Origin: Phycisphaerae bacterium
GTDB lineage: Bacteria; Planctomycetota; Phycisphaerae; Phycisphaerales; UBA1924
Direction: 5' to 3'
Assembly (NCBI GenBank): GCA_016794945.1
Contig: JAEUIX010000127.1
Coordinates: 1-5,381, forward strand
Length of the DNA stretch: 5,381 bases
Made by a program: the position numbers and the translations under genes
The notes under the pieces: model-generated
What the model saw: only the letters and a program-made list of their open reading frames with translations
Told to the model about the DNA's origin: nothing
The model's database searches: none
In this document: positions 1-5,308 of the stretch, piece after piece
How the letters are laid out: each line of letters starts with the position of its first letter
How positions within the stretch are numbered: the stretch's first letter is position 1

Positions 1-1083
1 GAAGCCCGGCGCGTGCGTCAGGCGCGCCGTCCGGGCCGTCGGCGGCTCGGCCCCCGGCGCTGTGGCCAGCGCCGGCGCCAGGTCGATCGCCATCACCTCG
101 TAGTTCTGGTGCCCCCCGGCGGCGCTGCTGGCGTAGACCAGGTAGGACCCCGACGGGTGCCAATACGGGCACCAGCTCACCACGCCGTCGGCGTCGGTCA
201 GCTGGATCTCCCGGCGCGTGCCGGTGATCCGTCCCGGGTCCGACGCATCGTCGCGCGCCAGCTCCGCGATGAACAGCTGCAGCTCGTTGTTCCCCTTGCG
301 GTCCGACCGGTAGCAGATCCACTTGCCGTCCGGGCCGAAGAACGGTCCCCCGTCGTACCCCGGCGGGCCCACCAGCGGCGTCTGCTCGCGACGAACGTCG
401 TCCCACACCCAGATGTTCGGATCGCTCGTCCCCGCCGCCACGTGCGTGTACAGGTAGTGCCGCCGGTCGGCCGACCACGATCCCTCGGCGTCGTACCCCG
501 GGCGCGACATCCCAAGCACCTTCGCCGCCGTCCGTGCGCCGTCCGACCAGTCCGGGCCCCCGTTCGACGCGCGCCCGGCGGTTACCGACACGATCTCCAT
601 CTCCACCGGGAACTGCCACGAGTACCGCTGTCGGTCCCGCGAGTACCCAGGCGAGTCGGTTTGCGCCGGCGCAACCATCGTCGAGCCGTAGACCACCGTA
701 CCGGCCTCCCTGGGATCGAACCACCCGCACGTGTTGGCCGAACCCGCCGGCGAGACGCGGACGGGCGCCTCGAGCCCCATCACGCGGGCGCCCTCGTAGC
801 GCAGCTTCGCAACGTACATCGCGTAGTTCGTGTCGACCGGCGCATCCTTCGGCGCGCCCGCCGGGGGCCGCTCGATCGCCTGGAACACCACCCAGCGCGG
901 CGGCGATTGGTGGTCGAAGTACGCCTCGCCCGCGCGGGCAAAGCGATCTGGCAGCGTGAGTTGCACGTGATCCGTCAGGTACGGCGCTTCGGCCGCCTTC
1001 CAATCGACCGGAGCCGAGCCCGCGGCCGGCACGCCGGCGCTGGAGGGCTGAAGCACGACCGCCGCCGCAACGAACATGAACAT
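1..1083 (-). CDS. PD40/TolB-like beta-propeller exported protein (3' end outside window)
   Basis: The minus-strand frame is open for 361 codons and runs off the left edge, so the C-terminus is missing. The start at 1083 gives a short hydrophobic N-terminus (residues 3-11) ending near Ser-Ser-Ala16, which suggests Sec export. This signal lacks the usual basic n-region, and a TTG at 1089 is an alternative start. At least five PD40-type blades are visible: GEAYFDHQ..RWVVFQA at about 52-69, TCGWFDPREAGTVVYGS at 118-134, GYDAEGSWSADRRHYLYT at 196-213, GYDGGPFFGPDGKWICYRS at 242-260 and WCPYWHPSGSYLVYAS at 304-319. The fragment ends in RLTHAPGF, which looks like the lead-in to a further blade. PD40 proteins resemble the propeller of TolB and usually bind proteins or glycans in the periplasm; the ligand here is unknown. 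It starts 24 nt after the stop of the membrane-protein gene and is probably co-transcribed with it and the ECF sigma gene. The family call is firm and the function is not. Confidence 0.88.
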   Translation of the reverse strand, partial: MFMFVAAAVVLQPSSAGVPAAGSAPVDWKAAEAPYLTDHVQLTLPDRFARAGEAYFDHQSPPRWVVFQAIERPPAGAPKDAPVDTNYAMYVAKLRYEGARVMGLEAPVRVSPAGSANTCGWFDPREAGTVVYGSTMVAPAQTDSPGYSRDRQRYSWQFPVEMEIVSVTAGRASNGGPDWSDGARTAAKVLGMSRPGYDAEGSWSADRRHYLYTHVAAGTSDPNIWVWDDVRREQTPLVGPPGYDGGPFFGPDGKWICYRSDRKGNNELQLFIAELARDDASDPGRITGTRREIQLTDADGVVSWCPYWHPSGSYLVYASSAAGGHQNYEVMAIDLAPALATAPGAEPPTARTARLTHAPGF

Positions 1084-1107
1084 GCCCAAGCGTAGCGGCC
1101 GGCGCGC

Positions 1108-1752
1108 TCAGCGGGAGGCCAGCACGCGCTCCACGCGCACCGCCAGCGTTGGCCCGACACAACCGCCGCCCGACAACGCGCAGCGGTCGGGATCGAACGC
1201 CCCGGGCCCGCAGGGCGCCGCACGCATCAGGCAACTGGCGATCGCCGACGCCTGGTCATCGGTCGCCGGCAGCTCCCCGCGAGCTCCTTCCAGGCCCACC
1301 ACGATGATCCGCTCCGCCGCCGGGTCGCAGTTCATCGCCACGCCCGCCAGCTTCAACTCCTCCGGGCTGACCTCGCCCAGGTGCCGACCGCCCCAGGCGA
1401 TCGGGCTCCACCGCACGCACCGCACCTCGCCGAACGCATCTTCCGCGATGGCCAGCAGCACCCACTCCCGCCCTGCATCCGTCGCCTGCGCTCCGACAGG
1501 AGCGTTCGTCCGCGGCTGGCCCTGCGCGTTCGTCGTCGCGACGCTCGGCCCCGGCACGAGCCCCCGCCCCGGAGCCGCTGGCCACAGCCACAGCGTCGCC
1601 AGCACGACCGCCGCCGCCGCGCACGCCGCCCCCAACCCGGCCCAGAGCACGCGGGCCCGCGCATCGCGAGCGCCCGCGGCGGCGAACGGGCGTTCCAGCT
1701 CCGCCGCCAGGCGGGCGTCCTCGAGCAACTGCATGAGCCTGCGATCATTCAT
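1108..1752 (-). CDS. Single-pass membrane protein with Cys-rich C-terminus, possible regulator of the adjacent ECF sigma factor
   Basis: This 214-aa protein belongs to no family I recognise. The ATG at 1752 has a good ribosome site (AGGA, 7-nt spacer); the frame stays open further upstream, but only inside the sigma gene. Residues 1-34 form a charged, probably cytoplasmic helix (LLEDARLAAELE). Residues 35-57 form one transmembrane segment ending in Trp-Leu-Trp-Pro. A Pro/Gly/Ala linker to about residue 92 follows, then a compact domain (96-214) that would be extracytoplasmic. That domain has Cys at 112, 142, 174, 181, 191 and 198, the last four within 25 residues. The topology and position right after a sigma gene fit an anti-sigma or sensor role. 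However, the N-terminus has no HxxxCxxC zinc anti-sigma motif and contains no His. The role is therefore inference; the coding call rests on the ribosome site, the clear membrane segment and operon packing. Confidence 0.82.
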   Translation of the reverse strand: MNDRRLMQLLEDARLAAELERPFAAAGARDARARVLWAGLGAACAAAAVVLATLWLWPAAPGRGLVPGPSVATTNAQGQPRTNAPVGAQATDAGREWVLLAIAEDAFGEVRCVRWSPIAWGGRHLGEVSPEELKLAGVAMNCDPAAERIIVVGLEGARGELPATDDQASAIASCLMRAAPCGPGAFDPDRCALSGGGCVGPTLAVRVERVLASR

Positions 1753-1762
1753 CGTGGGTTCC

Positions 1763-1781
1763 TGGCCGGCATCGCCGGCCA
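1763..1781 (-). repeat. Intercistronic hairpin between the sigma and membrane-protein genes
   Basis: A perfect 8-bp inverted repeat (TGGCCGGC / GCCGGCCA) surrounds a 3-nt loop. It sits between the sigma stop codon (1789-1787) and the AGGA ribosome site of the next gene. In the minus-strand transcript it would form a very stable GC stem a few nucleotides upstream of that ribosome site. No U-run follows, so it is not a typical intrinsic terminator. It could temper expression of the second gene or stabilise a processed end. Chance is also possible in DNA this GC-rich. Confidence 0.5.
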
Positions 1782-1786
1782 TTGGG

Positions 1787-2395
1787 TCATTCGCCCGAGT
1801 CGCCCCGGCGCTCGGGCGCGGGCGCGAACTTCGCCAGGTACGCCCGCAGCCGGTCCAGTGCCGTCCGTTTCCGGGCGTTGGCAGTGCTCGGGGCCACCCC
1901 AAGCTTCGCCGCCAGTTCCCGATCCGTCGCGCCAGCCGCCAGCAGCCGCAGCGTCTGCGCGTCCTCCGGCCCGATCGCCGCGCCCGCCCGCCCATCCATG
2001 CTCGACCGCACGGCCTCGATCAGTTCCGCCTCGGCCACCAGCGCTGCGGGGTTGTCGCCGGTTCCGGGCGTCTCCGGCGGTTCCCCGGCGACGATCCGGC
2101 CGGCGGCCGCGCCGGCGCTCTTGGCCCACTGCCGCCAGACGTTCTGCGACACCGCGTGCACGAACGTCGACATCGCGGCGCGGCGCGGGTCGTACACGCC
2201 GGCGTCGAGCGCCCGCCACACCGCCGCCCATGTCCGCTGCGAGAGGTCGTCGGCGATATCGGACCGGCCACACCGCTGCTCGAACCGCCGCCGCACCCAG
2301 GGACCGAACCGCCCGTGCGCATCGTCAAAGACCGCGCGGGCCGTCGGCCCGGCCTGCAACCCCGCGTCAGTTTCTCCCGACCTACTGGTCACCAT
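1787..2395 (-). CDS. RNA polymerase sigma-70 factor, ECF type
   Basis: The 202-aa product has the length and layout of an ECF sigma factor. Region 2 spans about residues 22-92, with the core-binding helix DIADDLSQRTWAAVWRAL (45-62) and the -10-recognition stretch STFVHAVSQNVWRQWAKS (75-92). A Gly/Pro/Ala-rich linker (about 93-120) follows. Region 4 spans about 124-188 with a helix-turn-helix, LAAGATDRELAAKLGVAPST (151-170), and then ARKRTALDRLRAYL. It would direct RNA polymerase to a private promoter set, probably in response to an envelope or nutritional cue. The ATG at 2395 has no clear Shine-Dalgarno, and a GTG directly after it (2392) is equally possible. It heads the minus-strand operon and is divergent from the DUF1573 gene. 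Family assignment is secure from the two domains; the ECF subgroup and regulon cannot be read here. Confidence 0.93.
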   Translation of the reverse strand: MVTSRSGETDAGLQAGPTARAVFDDAHGRFGPWVRRRFEQRCGRSDIADDLSQRTWAAVWRALDAGVYDPRRAAMSTFVHAVSQNVWRQWAKSAGAAAGRIVAGEPPETPGTGDNPAALVAEAELIEAVRSSMDGRAGAAIGPEDAQTLRLLAAGATDRELAAKLGVAPSTANARKRTALDRLRAYLAKFAPAPERRGDSGE

Positions 2396-2431
2396 GCGGA
2401 CATCGGCCGATCGAACGGAACCCAGCCACCG

Positions 2432-2445
2432 GAACCGCCCGGTTC
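2432..2445. repeat. Operator-like inverted repeat
   Basis: Two perfect 6-bp arms, GAACCG and CGGTTC, are separated by 2 bp, giving a 14-bp dyad typical in size for a dimeric repressor or activator site. The left arm overlaps one GGAAC pentamer (2431-2435). It lies 37 bp upstream of the sigma start and about 165 bp upstream of the DUF1573 start. No binding protein can be named. Confidence 0.35.
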
Positions 2446-2524
2446 GTTGGTGGGTCCTTCGCCCCGGAACTTTCCGCGCTCGGGGTCGAGCGCTCCGGGC
2501 CTCGCGGCGAACAACCCGGGGCAG

Positions 2525-2558
2525 GGCCGCGCAGGCGGCCGGGACGGGACTCGCCCGT
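2525..2558. repeat. Two adjacent small inverted repeats upstream of the DUF1573 gene
   Basis: The first dyad is GGCCGC / GCGGCC with a 4-nt loop (2525-2540). The second is ACGGG / CCCGT with a 5-nt loop (2544-2558) and touches the TATCAT patch. The pair ends about 50 bp before the DUF1573 start, so it could be operator DNA or, if transcription starts further upstream, leader structure. Stems of 5-6 GC pairs arise easily by chance at this base composition. Confidence 0.3.
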
Positions 2559-2609
2559 ATCATTGAACACCCAGGCCGCTCGTCGGCCGCATCCAGAGTT
2601 GGAACGACC

Positions 2610-3755
2610 ATGACCACGAACATGAGAATCGCATCGGTGGTGCTGATGACGCTCCTGGCCGGCTCCGGCGCGAGCCTGCGTGCCCAGCCCGCAGACCCGG
2701 CCCACGACCACGGCGCGGCCGGCGGCGTGCCCGCCGGCCCGGTGCAGCCGATCCCGCTGCCCCCCAAGAGCCCCTTCGACTTCGACACCGTCATCCACGA
2801 CTGGGGCAAGATCGGCGACGACAAGGCCGTCACCTTCGACTTCACCTTCAAGAACAAGTCCGCCAAGACGGTCAAGATCCTGGACGTCAAGGCTTCCTGC
2901 GGTTGTACCGGCGTGACCGCCGACCGCACGATCGAGCCCGGCGCCAACGGCAAGATCACGGTCACGTTCAACCCCGCCGGCCGCAACGGCCGCGAGATCA
3001 AGACCGTCAACGTCACGCTCGACGATCCCGATTGCCCGCTCATCCAGCTGACCACCGTCGCCGAGGTTCTCAAGCGCATCATCATCGAGCCGGGCTCGGT
3101 CGGGTTCGGCGAGGTGCCGTACGGGCGTGGCGGCGCGCAGGAGTTCACCATCGCCGGGCGTGCCGACGGCTTCGCGGTGACCGCCGCCCAGCTCGGCCCC
3201 GGCACGCCGTTCAGGCTCGAGCCCGTCGGCCAGGACACCGTCGAGAGCAGTGGCCAGAAGCTCCCGCGCGTCCGCTACCGCGTCACGATGGACCCGAGCG
3301 CCGCCATCGGCATGCACAGCGGGGCGATCACCGCCTCGACCACCGATCCTTCCATGCCCTCGATCAACGTTTCCATCTTCGCTGTGGTCGTCGGCAACGT
3401 CCGCGTTTCTCCCGACCGGTTTCCCGTCCGCATGACAGGGCAGATCGAGCCGTTCGTCAGCGAGGTCATGCTCTCCAGCCCCACCGGCAAGCCCTTTGAC
3501 ATCCTCGGCGTCTCCGTCGAGGCCAACGACGTGCTCCGCGCCGTCGCCGACCTCATCCCCGTCGACCCCAAGGCCAAGGTCGCCTACCGCCTCCGCGTGT
3601 CCGGCACCACGCCGCCCACGGCCGGCGAAGTCCGCGGCGTCGTCAAGGTCCGCACCACGGACCCTGAACAGGCCGAGATCACCATCCCGCTCACGTCGTT
3701 GTTCCTGGCCCCGCAGAACGCGCCGGCCGTCAAGACCCTTCCCGGACAGAAGTAA
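2610..3755 (+). CDS. DUF1573 domain protein, exported, three Ig-like repeats
   Basis: The 381-aa protein begins with a Sec signal peptide (Arg6, hydrophobic 7-18, probable cleavage after SLRA25), then a Pro/His-rich linker. The N-terminal DUF1573 domain spans about 54-152: FDFDTVIHDWGKIGDD, the strand VTFDFTFKN, and the conserved SCGCT motif (Cys97, Cys99), then GANGKITVTFNPAGRNG. Two further regions of similar size (about 157-262 and 263-365) end in the same strand pattern, GAITASTTDP (238-247) and GVVKVRTTDP (343-352), matching VNVTLDDPD (133-141) in the first. This suggests three tandem Ig-like (ASH-type) folds. DUF1573 proteins are exported or envelope proteins whose biochemical role is not settled. 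The ATG at 2610 is preferred over 2622 because GGAA lies at 2601-2604. The rhodanese gene begins 18 nt downstream, so the two are probably one operon. Confidence 0.92.
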   Translation: MTTNMRIASVVLMTLLAGSGASLRAQPADPAHDHGAAGGVPAGPVQPIPLPPKSPFDFDTVIHDWGKIGDDKAVTFDFTFKNKSAKTVKILDVKASCGCTGVTADRTIEPGANGKITVTFNPAGRNGREIKTVNVTLDDPDCPLIQLTTVAEVLKRIIIEPGSVGFGEVPYGRGGAQEFTIAGRADGFAVTAAQLGPGTPFRLEPVGQDTVESSGQKLPRVRYRVTMDPSAAIGMHSGAITASTTDPSMPSINVSIFAVVVGNVRVSPDRFPVRMTGQIEPFVSEVMLSSPTGKPFDILGVSVEANDVLRAVADLIPVDPKAKVAYRLRVSGTTPPTAGEVRGVVKVRTTDPEQAEITIPLTSLFLAPQNAPAVKTLPGQK

Positions 3756-3773
3756 CCCGCGCCCGGGCTGCGC

Positions 3774-4385
3774 ATGACGTCCATCTGGAAGCCAACCGGA
3801 CCGCTCGGCGGCGCCGCCATCTTGGCGGTGCTGTCGTGCGTCATTGGTGTGGTCGACCTTTCCCTCCGGCCCCTCACGCTCAACCTCTCCGCGCCGGCCG
3901 CGCCCGTTCCGCCCCCGTCGGCGCCCGAGGCGCCCCCGTCGAGGTACGCGCCGCGTCCGGCCACGCCCATCGGCCCCGCGCCGGTCGAGACCCCCGCGCC
4001 GGCCGATCAGCTCACGCGTCCTAGCCCCGCGGGTCATCCCCGGGGAGAGGGCTTCATCACACTCGAGCAGGCACGCTCCCTGCACCAGAGCGGCACGGCG
4101 ACCTTCATCGACGCCCGCAACCCCGAGGACTACGCCACCGGCTCCATCCCGGGCGCCATCAACATGCCGCCCGACGCCTTCCTCGGCGGCAAGATCCCCG
4201 ATGCGCTCTTTGCAATCTCCCGCGATCTGCCGATCGTCGTCTACTGCGGGGGCGGCGACTGCGACGCGTCCATCCTCGTCGCGCTGAAGATCCGTGAACT
4301 CGGCTGGAAGACCGCCGTCGTCTTCGAGCAGGGCATCACGGGCTGGAAGGCCGCCGGACTGCCCGTGACCGGGGGTGCCCCGTGA
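3774..4385 (+). CDS. Membrane-anchored single-domain rhodanese-like protein
   Basis: The 203-aa product has an N-terminal hydrophobic segment (about 11-28, GGAAILAVLSCVIGVVDL), probably an uncleaved anchor. A Pro/Ala-rich tether (40-77) follows, then one rhodanese domain (about 93-200). Family marks include FIDARNPEDYATGSIPGAINMP (111-132) and the loop VVYC158GGGDC163DAS, with Cys158 at the persulfide-forming position, then FEQGITGWKAAGLPV. Rhodaneses move sulfane sulfur through a Cys persulfide or act as redox or sensor modules. Here the Arg usual in the CxxGxR(S) loop is replaced by Cys163, giving a CxxxxC pair. The anchor would place the domain on the outer face of the membrane. The gene lies 18 nt after the DUF1573 gene and its TGA overlaps the next gene's GTG. 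The fold is secure; sulfurtransferase activity is not demonstrated. Confidence 0.92.
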   Translation: MTSIWKPTGPLGGAAILAVLSCVIGVVDLSLRPLTLNLSAPAAPVPPPSAPEAPPSRYAPRPATPIGPAPVETPAPADQLTRPSPAGHPRGEGFITLEQARSLHQSGTATFIDARNPEDYATGSIPGAINMPPDAFLGGKIPDALFAISRDLPIVVYCGGGDCDASILVALKIRELGWKTAVVFEQGITGWKAAGLPVTGGAP

Positions 4386-4942
4386 CCGGCGGCGCACCTT
4401 CCTGCACGCCCACCGGGGCCGGTTCGGGCTGCGGCACGCCCATCTGCGCCGCGCTGCCCTTGGCGATCCGCCTGGCGCTCGGCTCGCTGTTCATCATCTC
4501 CGGGCTCATGAAGCTCGACCTGGTCGGCCTCTCCTGGGTCCACTCCAGCCTTGTCGCGATGGAGCCGCGGGACTTTGCCTTCTCCATTCGCGCGTTCAAG
4601 CTCGGCCTCTCGGACCCGCTGGTTCAGTTCCTCACGTTCGCCATCCCGTGGACCGAGCTGCTCTGCGGCCTGGCGCTGCTGCTTGGACTGCTCACCCGCG
4701 GCGCCGCCGCGCTCATCGCGTTGCTCATGCTCGCCTTCATCGCCGGCATCGCCTCGCTCCTGGCACGAGGGCTCGACGTCAACTGTCCCTGCTTCGGCGC
4801 GCTGAAGCTCTTCTGCACCGGCCCCCTTGGCGCCTGCCACATCGTCCGGAACCTCGGCTTTGCAGCGGCCGCCGGCCTGTTGCTGTGGCTGGGGCCCGGC
4901 CCGGCCAGCCTCGACCGCATACTGGATCGCCGTCCGGCGTGA
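4382..4942 (+). CDS. MauE/DoxX-like four-helix membrane protein
   Basis: The 186-aa protein has four hydrophobic segments at about 22-43, 82-103, 107-128 and 155-171. Motifs fit the MauE/DoxX superfamily: FIISGLMKL (37-45) in the first helix, a Glu in helix two (TELLCGLALLLG, 91-102), and RGLDVNCPCFG (129-139), which matches the CxCFG motif of the MauE-like branch. Further Cys lie at 145 and 152, and a Cys cluster (8, 17, 22) precedes helix one. MauE is needed for methylamine dehydrogenase maturation and is linked to disulfide formation; DoxX relatives act in thiosulfate:quinone oxidoreduction. The substrate here is unknown and no mau genes are visible. The GTG start overlaps the rhodanese stop as GTGA, with a GGGGG ribosome-site candidate 6 nt upstream, so translation is probably coupled. 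No better downstream start exists before helix one. Confidence 0.9.
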   Translation: MTGGAPSCTPTGAGSGCGTPICAALPLAIRLALGSLFIISGLMKLDLVGLSWVHSSLVAMEPRDFAFSIRAFKLGLSDPLVQFLTFAIPWTELLCGLALLLGLLTRGAAALIALLMLAFIAGIASLLARGLDVNCPCFGALKLFCTGPLGACHIVRNLGFAAAAGLLLWLGPGPASLDRILDRRPA

Positions 4943-4949
4943 CCGTGGC

Positions 4950-4962
4950 CGGGGGACCCCCG
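4950..4962 (+). repeat. Short GC hairpin after the MauE/DoxX-like gene
   Basis: CGGGG and CCCCG flank a 3-nt loop 7 nt after the stop codon of the upstream gene. It could mark the 3' end of the DUF1573-rhodanese-MauE/DoxX message. The stem is only 5 bp and no T-run follows, so an intrinsic terminator is doubtful. If it does not stop transcription, rpsR may be read through from the upstream operon. Confidence 0.3.
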
Positions 4963-4989
4963 TCGGCATAACATCCCGGCTCTCCCGCA

Positions 4990-5006
4990 CCACCGTCGCC
5001 CGGTGG
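4990..5006 (+). promoter_or_regulatory. Hairpin in the rpsR leader, possible ribosomal-protein autoregulatory structure
   Basis: CCACCG pairs perfectly with CGGTGG over a 5-nt loop, 43 nt upstream of the rpsR start. Ribosomal-protein mRNAs often carry leader structures bound by their own product, and an S6:S18 complex is known to bind a leader stem with a CCG element in rpsF operons of other bacteria. CCG trinucleotides occur in and next to this stem, but they are frequent in such GC-rich DNA. I see a stem and its location only; the regulatory role is inference. Confidence 0.3.
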
Positions 5007-5037
5007 CCGCCGCGTGGCGCTGCGATCGGGCACTCCC

Positions 5038-5041
5038 AGGA
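5038..5041 (+). promoter_or_regulatory. Ribosome binding site of rpsR
   Basis: AGGA lies 8 nt before the ATG at 5050. It supports that ATG over an in-frame GTG at 5014, which would add 12 residues not found at the N-terminus of S18 proteins. Confidence 0.65.
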
Positions 5042-5049
5042 CGGAACGC

Positions 5050-5292
5050 ATGTCCCAGTTCAACCGCTTCACGCCCCAGGCCAAGGTCAAGGTCGCCCGC
5101 AAGAACGCCGCCGGCAAGGTCTTCGTCGACTACAAGGACGTCGAGAAGCTCCGGCGCATGATGTCGCCCAACGGCAAGATCTACGGCCGCAAGCGTCTCT
5201 CGACCACCGCCCTCGAGCAGCGCATGGTCGCCCAGGCCATCAAGCGCGCCCGGTACATGGGCCTGCTGCCGTACACCAGCGCCACCCTGTAA
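5050..5292 (+). CDS. rpsR: 30S ribosomal protein S18
   Basis: The 80-aa product is of normal S18 length. It contains the family core VDYKDVEKLRRMMSPNGKI (26-44) and the C-terminal signature AIKRARYMGLLPY (63-75). S18 binds the platform of the small subunit as a heterodimer with S6, near 16S helices 22-23. The protein has no cysteine, so it is the zinc-free form. The usual arginine-rich TG stretch before the last helix reads GRKRLSTTALEQ (46-57), a mild divergence. In many bacteria rpsR lies in an rpsF-ssb-rpsR-rplI cluster. Here a MauE/DoxX-like membrane protein gene lies 107 bp upstream, and the gene 16 bp downstream does not begin like L9. The leader carries a small hairpin at 4990-5006 and an AGGA ribosome site. 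Identity is essentially certain. Confidence 0.97.
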   Translation: MSQFNRFTPQAKVKVARKNAAGKVFVDYKDVEKLRRMMSPNGKIYGRKRLSTTALEQRMVAQAIKRARYMGLLPYTSATL

Positions 5293-5308
5293 CCACGGGG
5301 CCGTCCCC

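Larger units (their letters stand above)
2396..2609. promoter_or_regulatory. Divergent intergenic region with candidate promoters and dyads
   Basis: This 214-bp non-coding gap separates the starts of two divergent operons and should hold both promoters. GGAAC, the -35 core used by many ECF sigma factors, occurs on the plus strand at 2417, 2431, 2466 and 2601, and its complement GTTCC does not occur. The copy at 2466 reads GGAACTT with a GTC at 2485, but that spacing is shorter than usual for ECF promoters. The only AT-rich patch, around 2557-2568, contains TATCAT (2558-2563) without a good -35 element. A 10-bp palindrome ATCGGCCGAT (2402-2411) lies just upstream of the sigma start. No single promoter can be assigned with confidence. 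Confidence 0.45.

Noticed and set aside
13..1095. Long open frame on the plus strand opposite the PD40 gene.
   Set aside because: Its product is Arg/Pro-rich low-complexity sequence with no recognisable motif, while the minus strand gives clear PD40 blades. It is a shadow of GC-rich coding DNA.
1753..1995. Upstream extension of the membrane-protein gene.
   Set aside because: The extra residues are Arg-rich out-of-frame sigma-gene sequence; AGGA precedes the ATG at 1752.
2558..2563. TATCAT as the -10 box of a housekeeping promoter for the DUF1573 operon.
   Set aside because: No TTGACA-like hexamer lies 16-18 bp upstream; kept only as a weak note in the intergenic entry.
1076..2566. 496-codon plus-strand open frame across the sigma and membrane-protein genes.
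   Set aside because: The composition is Ser/Ala/Pro/Arg-rich with no domain, and it runs antisense to a clear ECF sigma factor.
1782..2609. Upstream in-frame extension of the DUF1573 gene.
   Set aside because: It would put about 276 low-complexity residues ahead of a good signal peptide and overlap the sigma gene. The start at 2610 has a ribosome site and the signal peptide directly after it.
2382..4397. 671-codon minus-strand open frame opposite the DUF1573 and rhodanese genes.
   Set aside because: The Gly/Asp/Arg-rich product has no family features; both opposite-strand genes have unambiguous domains.
4950..4962. Intrinsic terminator after the MauE/DoxX-like gene.
   Set aside because: The stem is only 5 bp and no T-run follows, so it is listed only as a hairpin.
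5014..5049. GTG start giving a 12-residue longer S18.
   Set aside because: The added residues do not match S18 N-termini, and the ATG at 5050 has AGGA at an 8-nt spacing.
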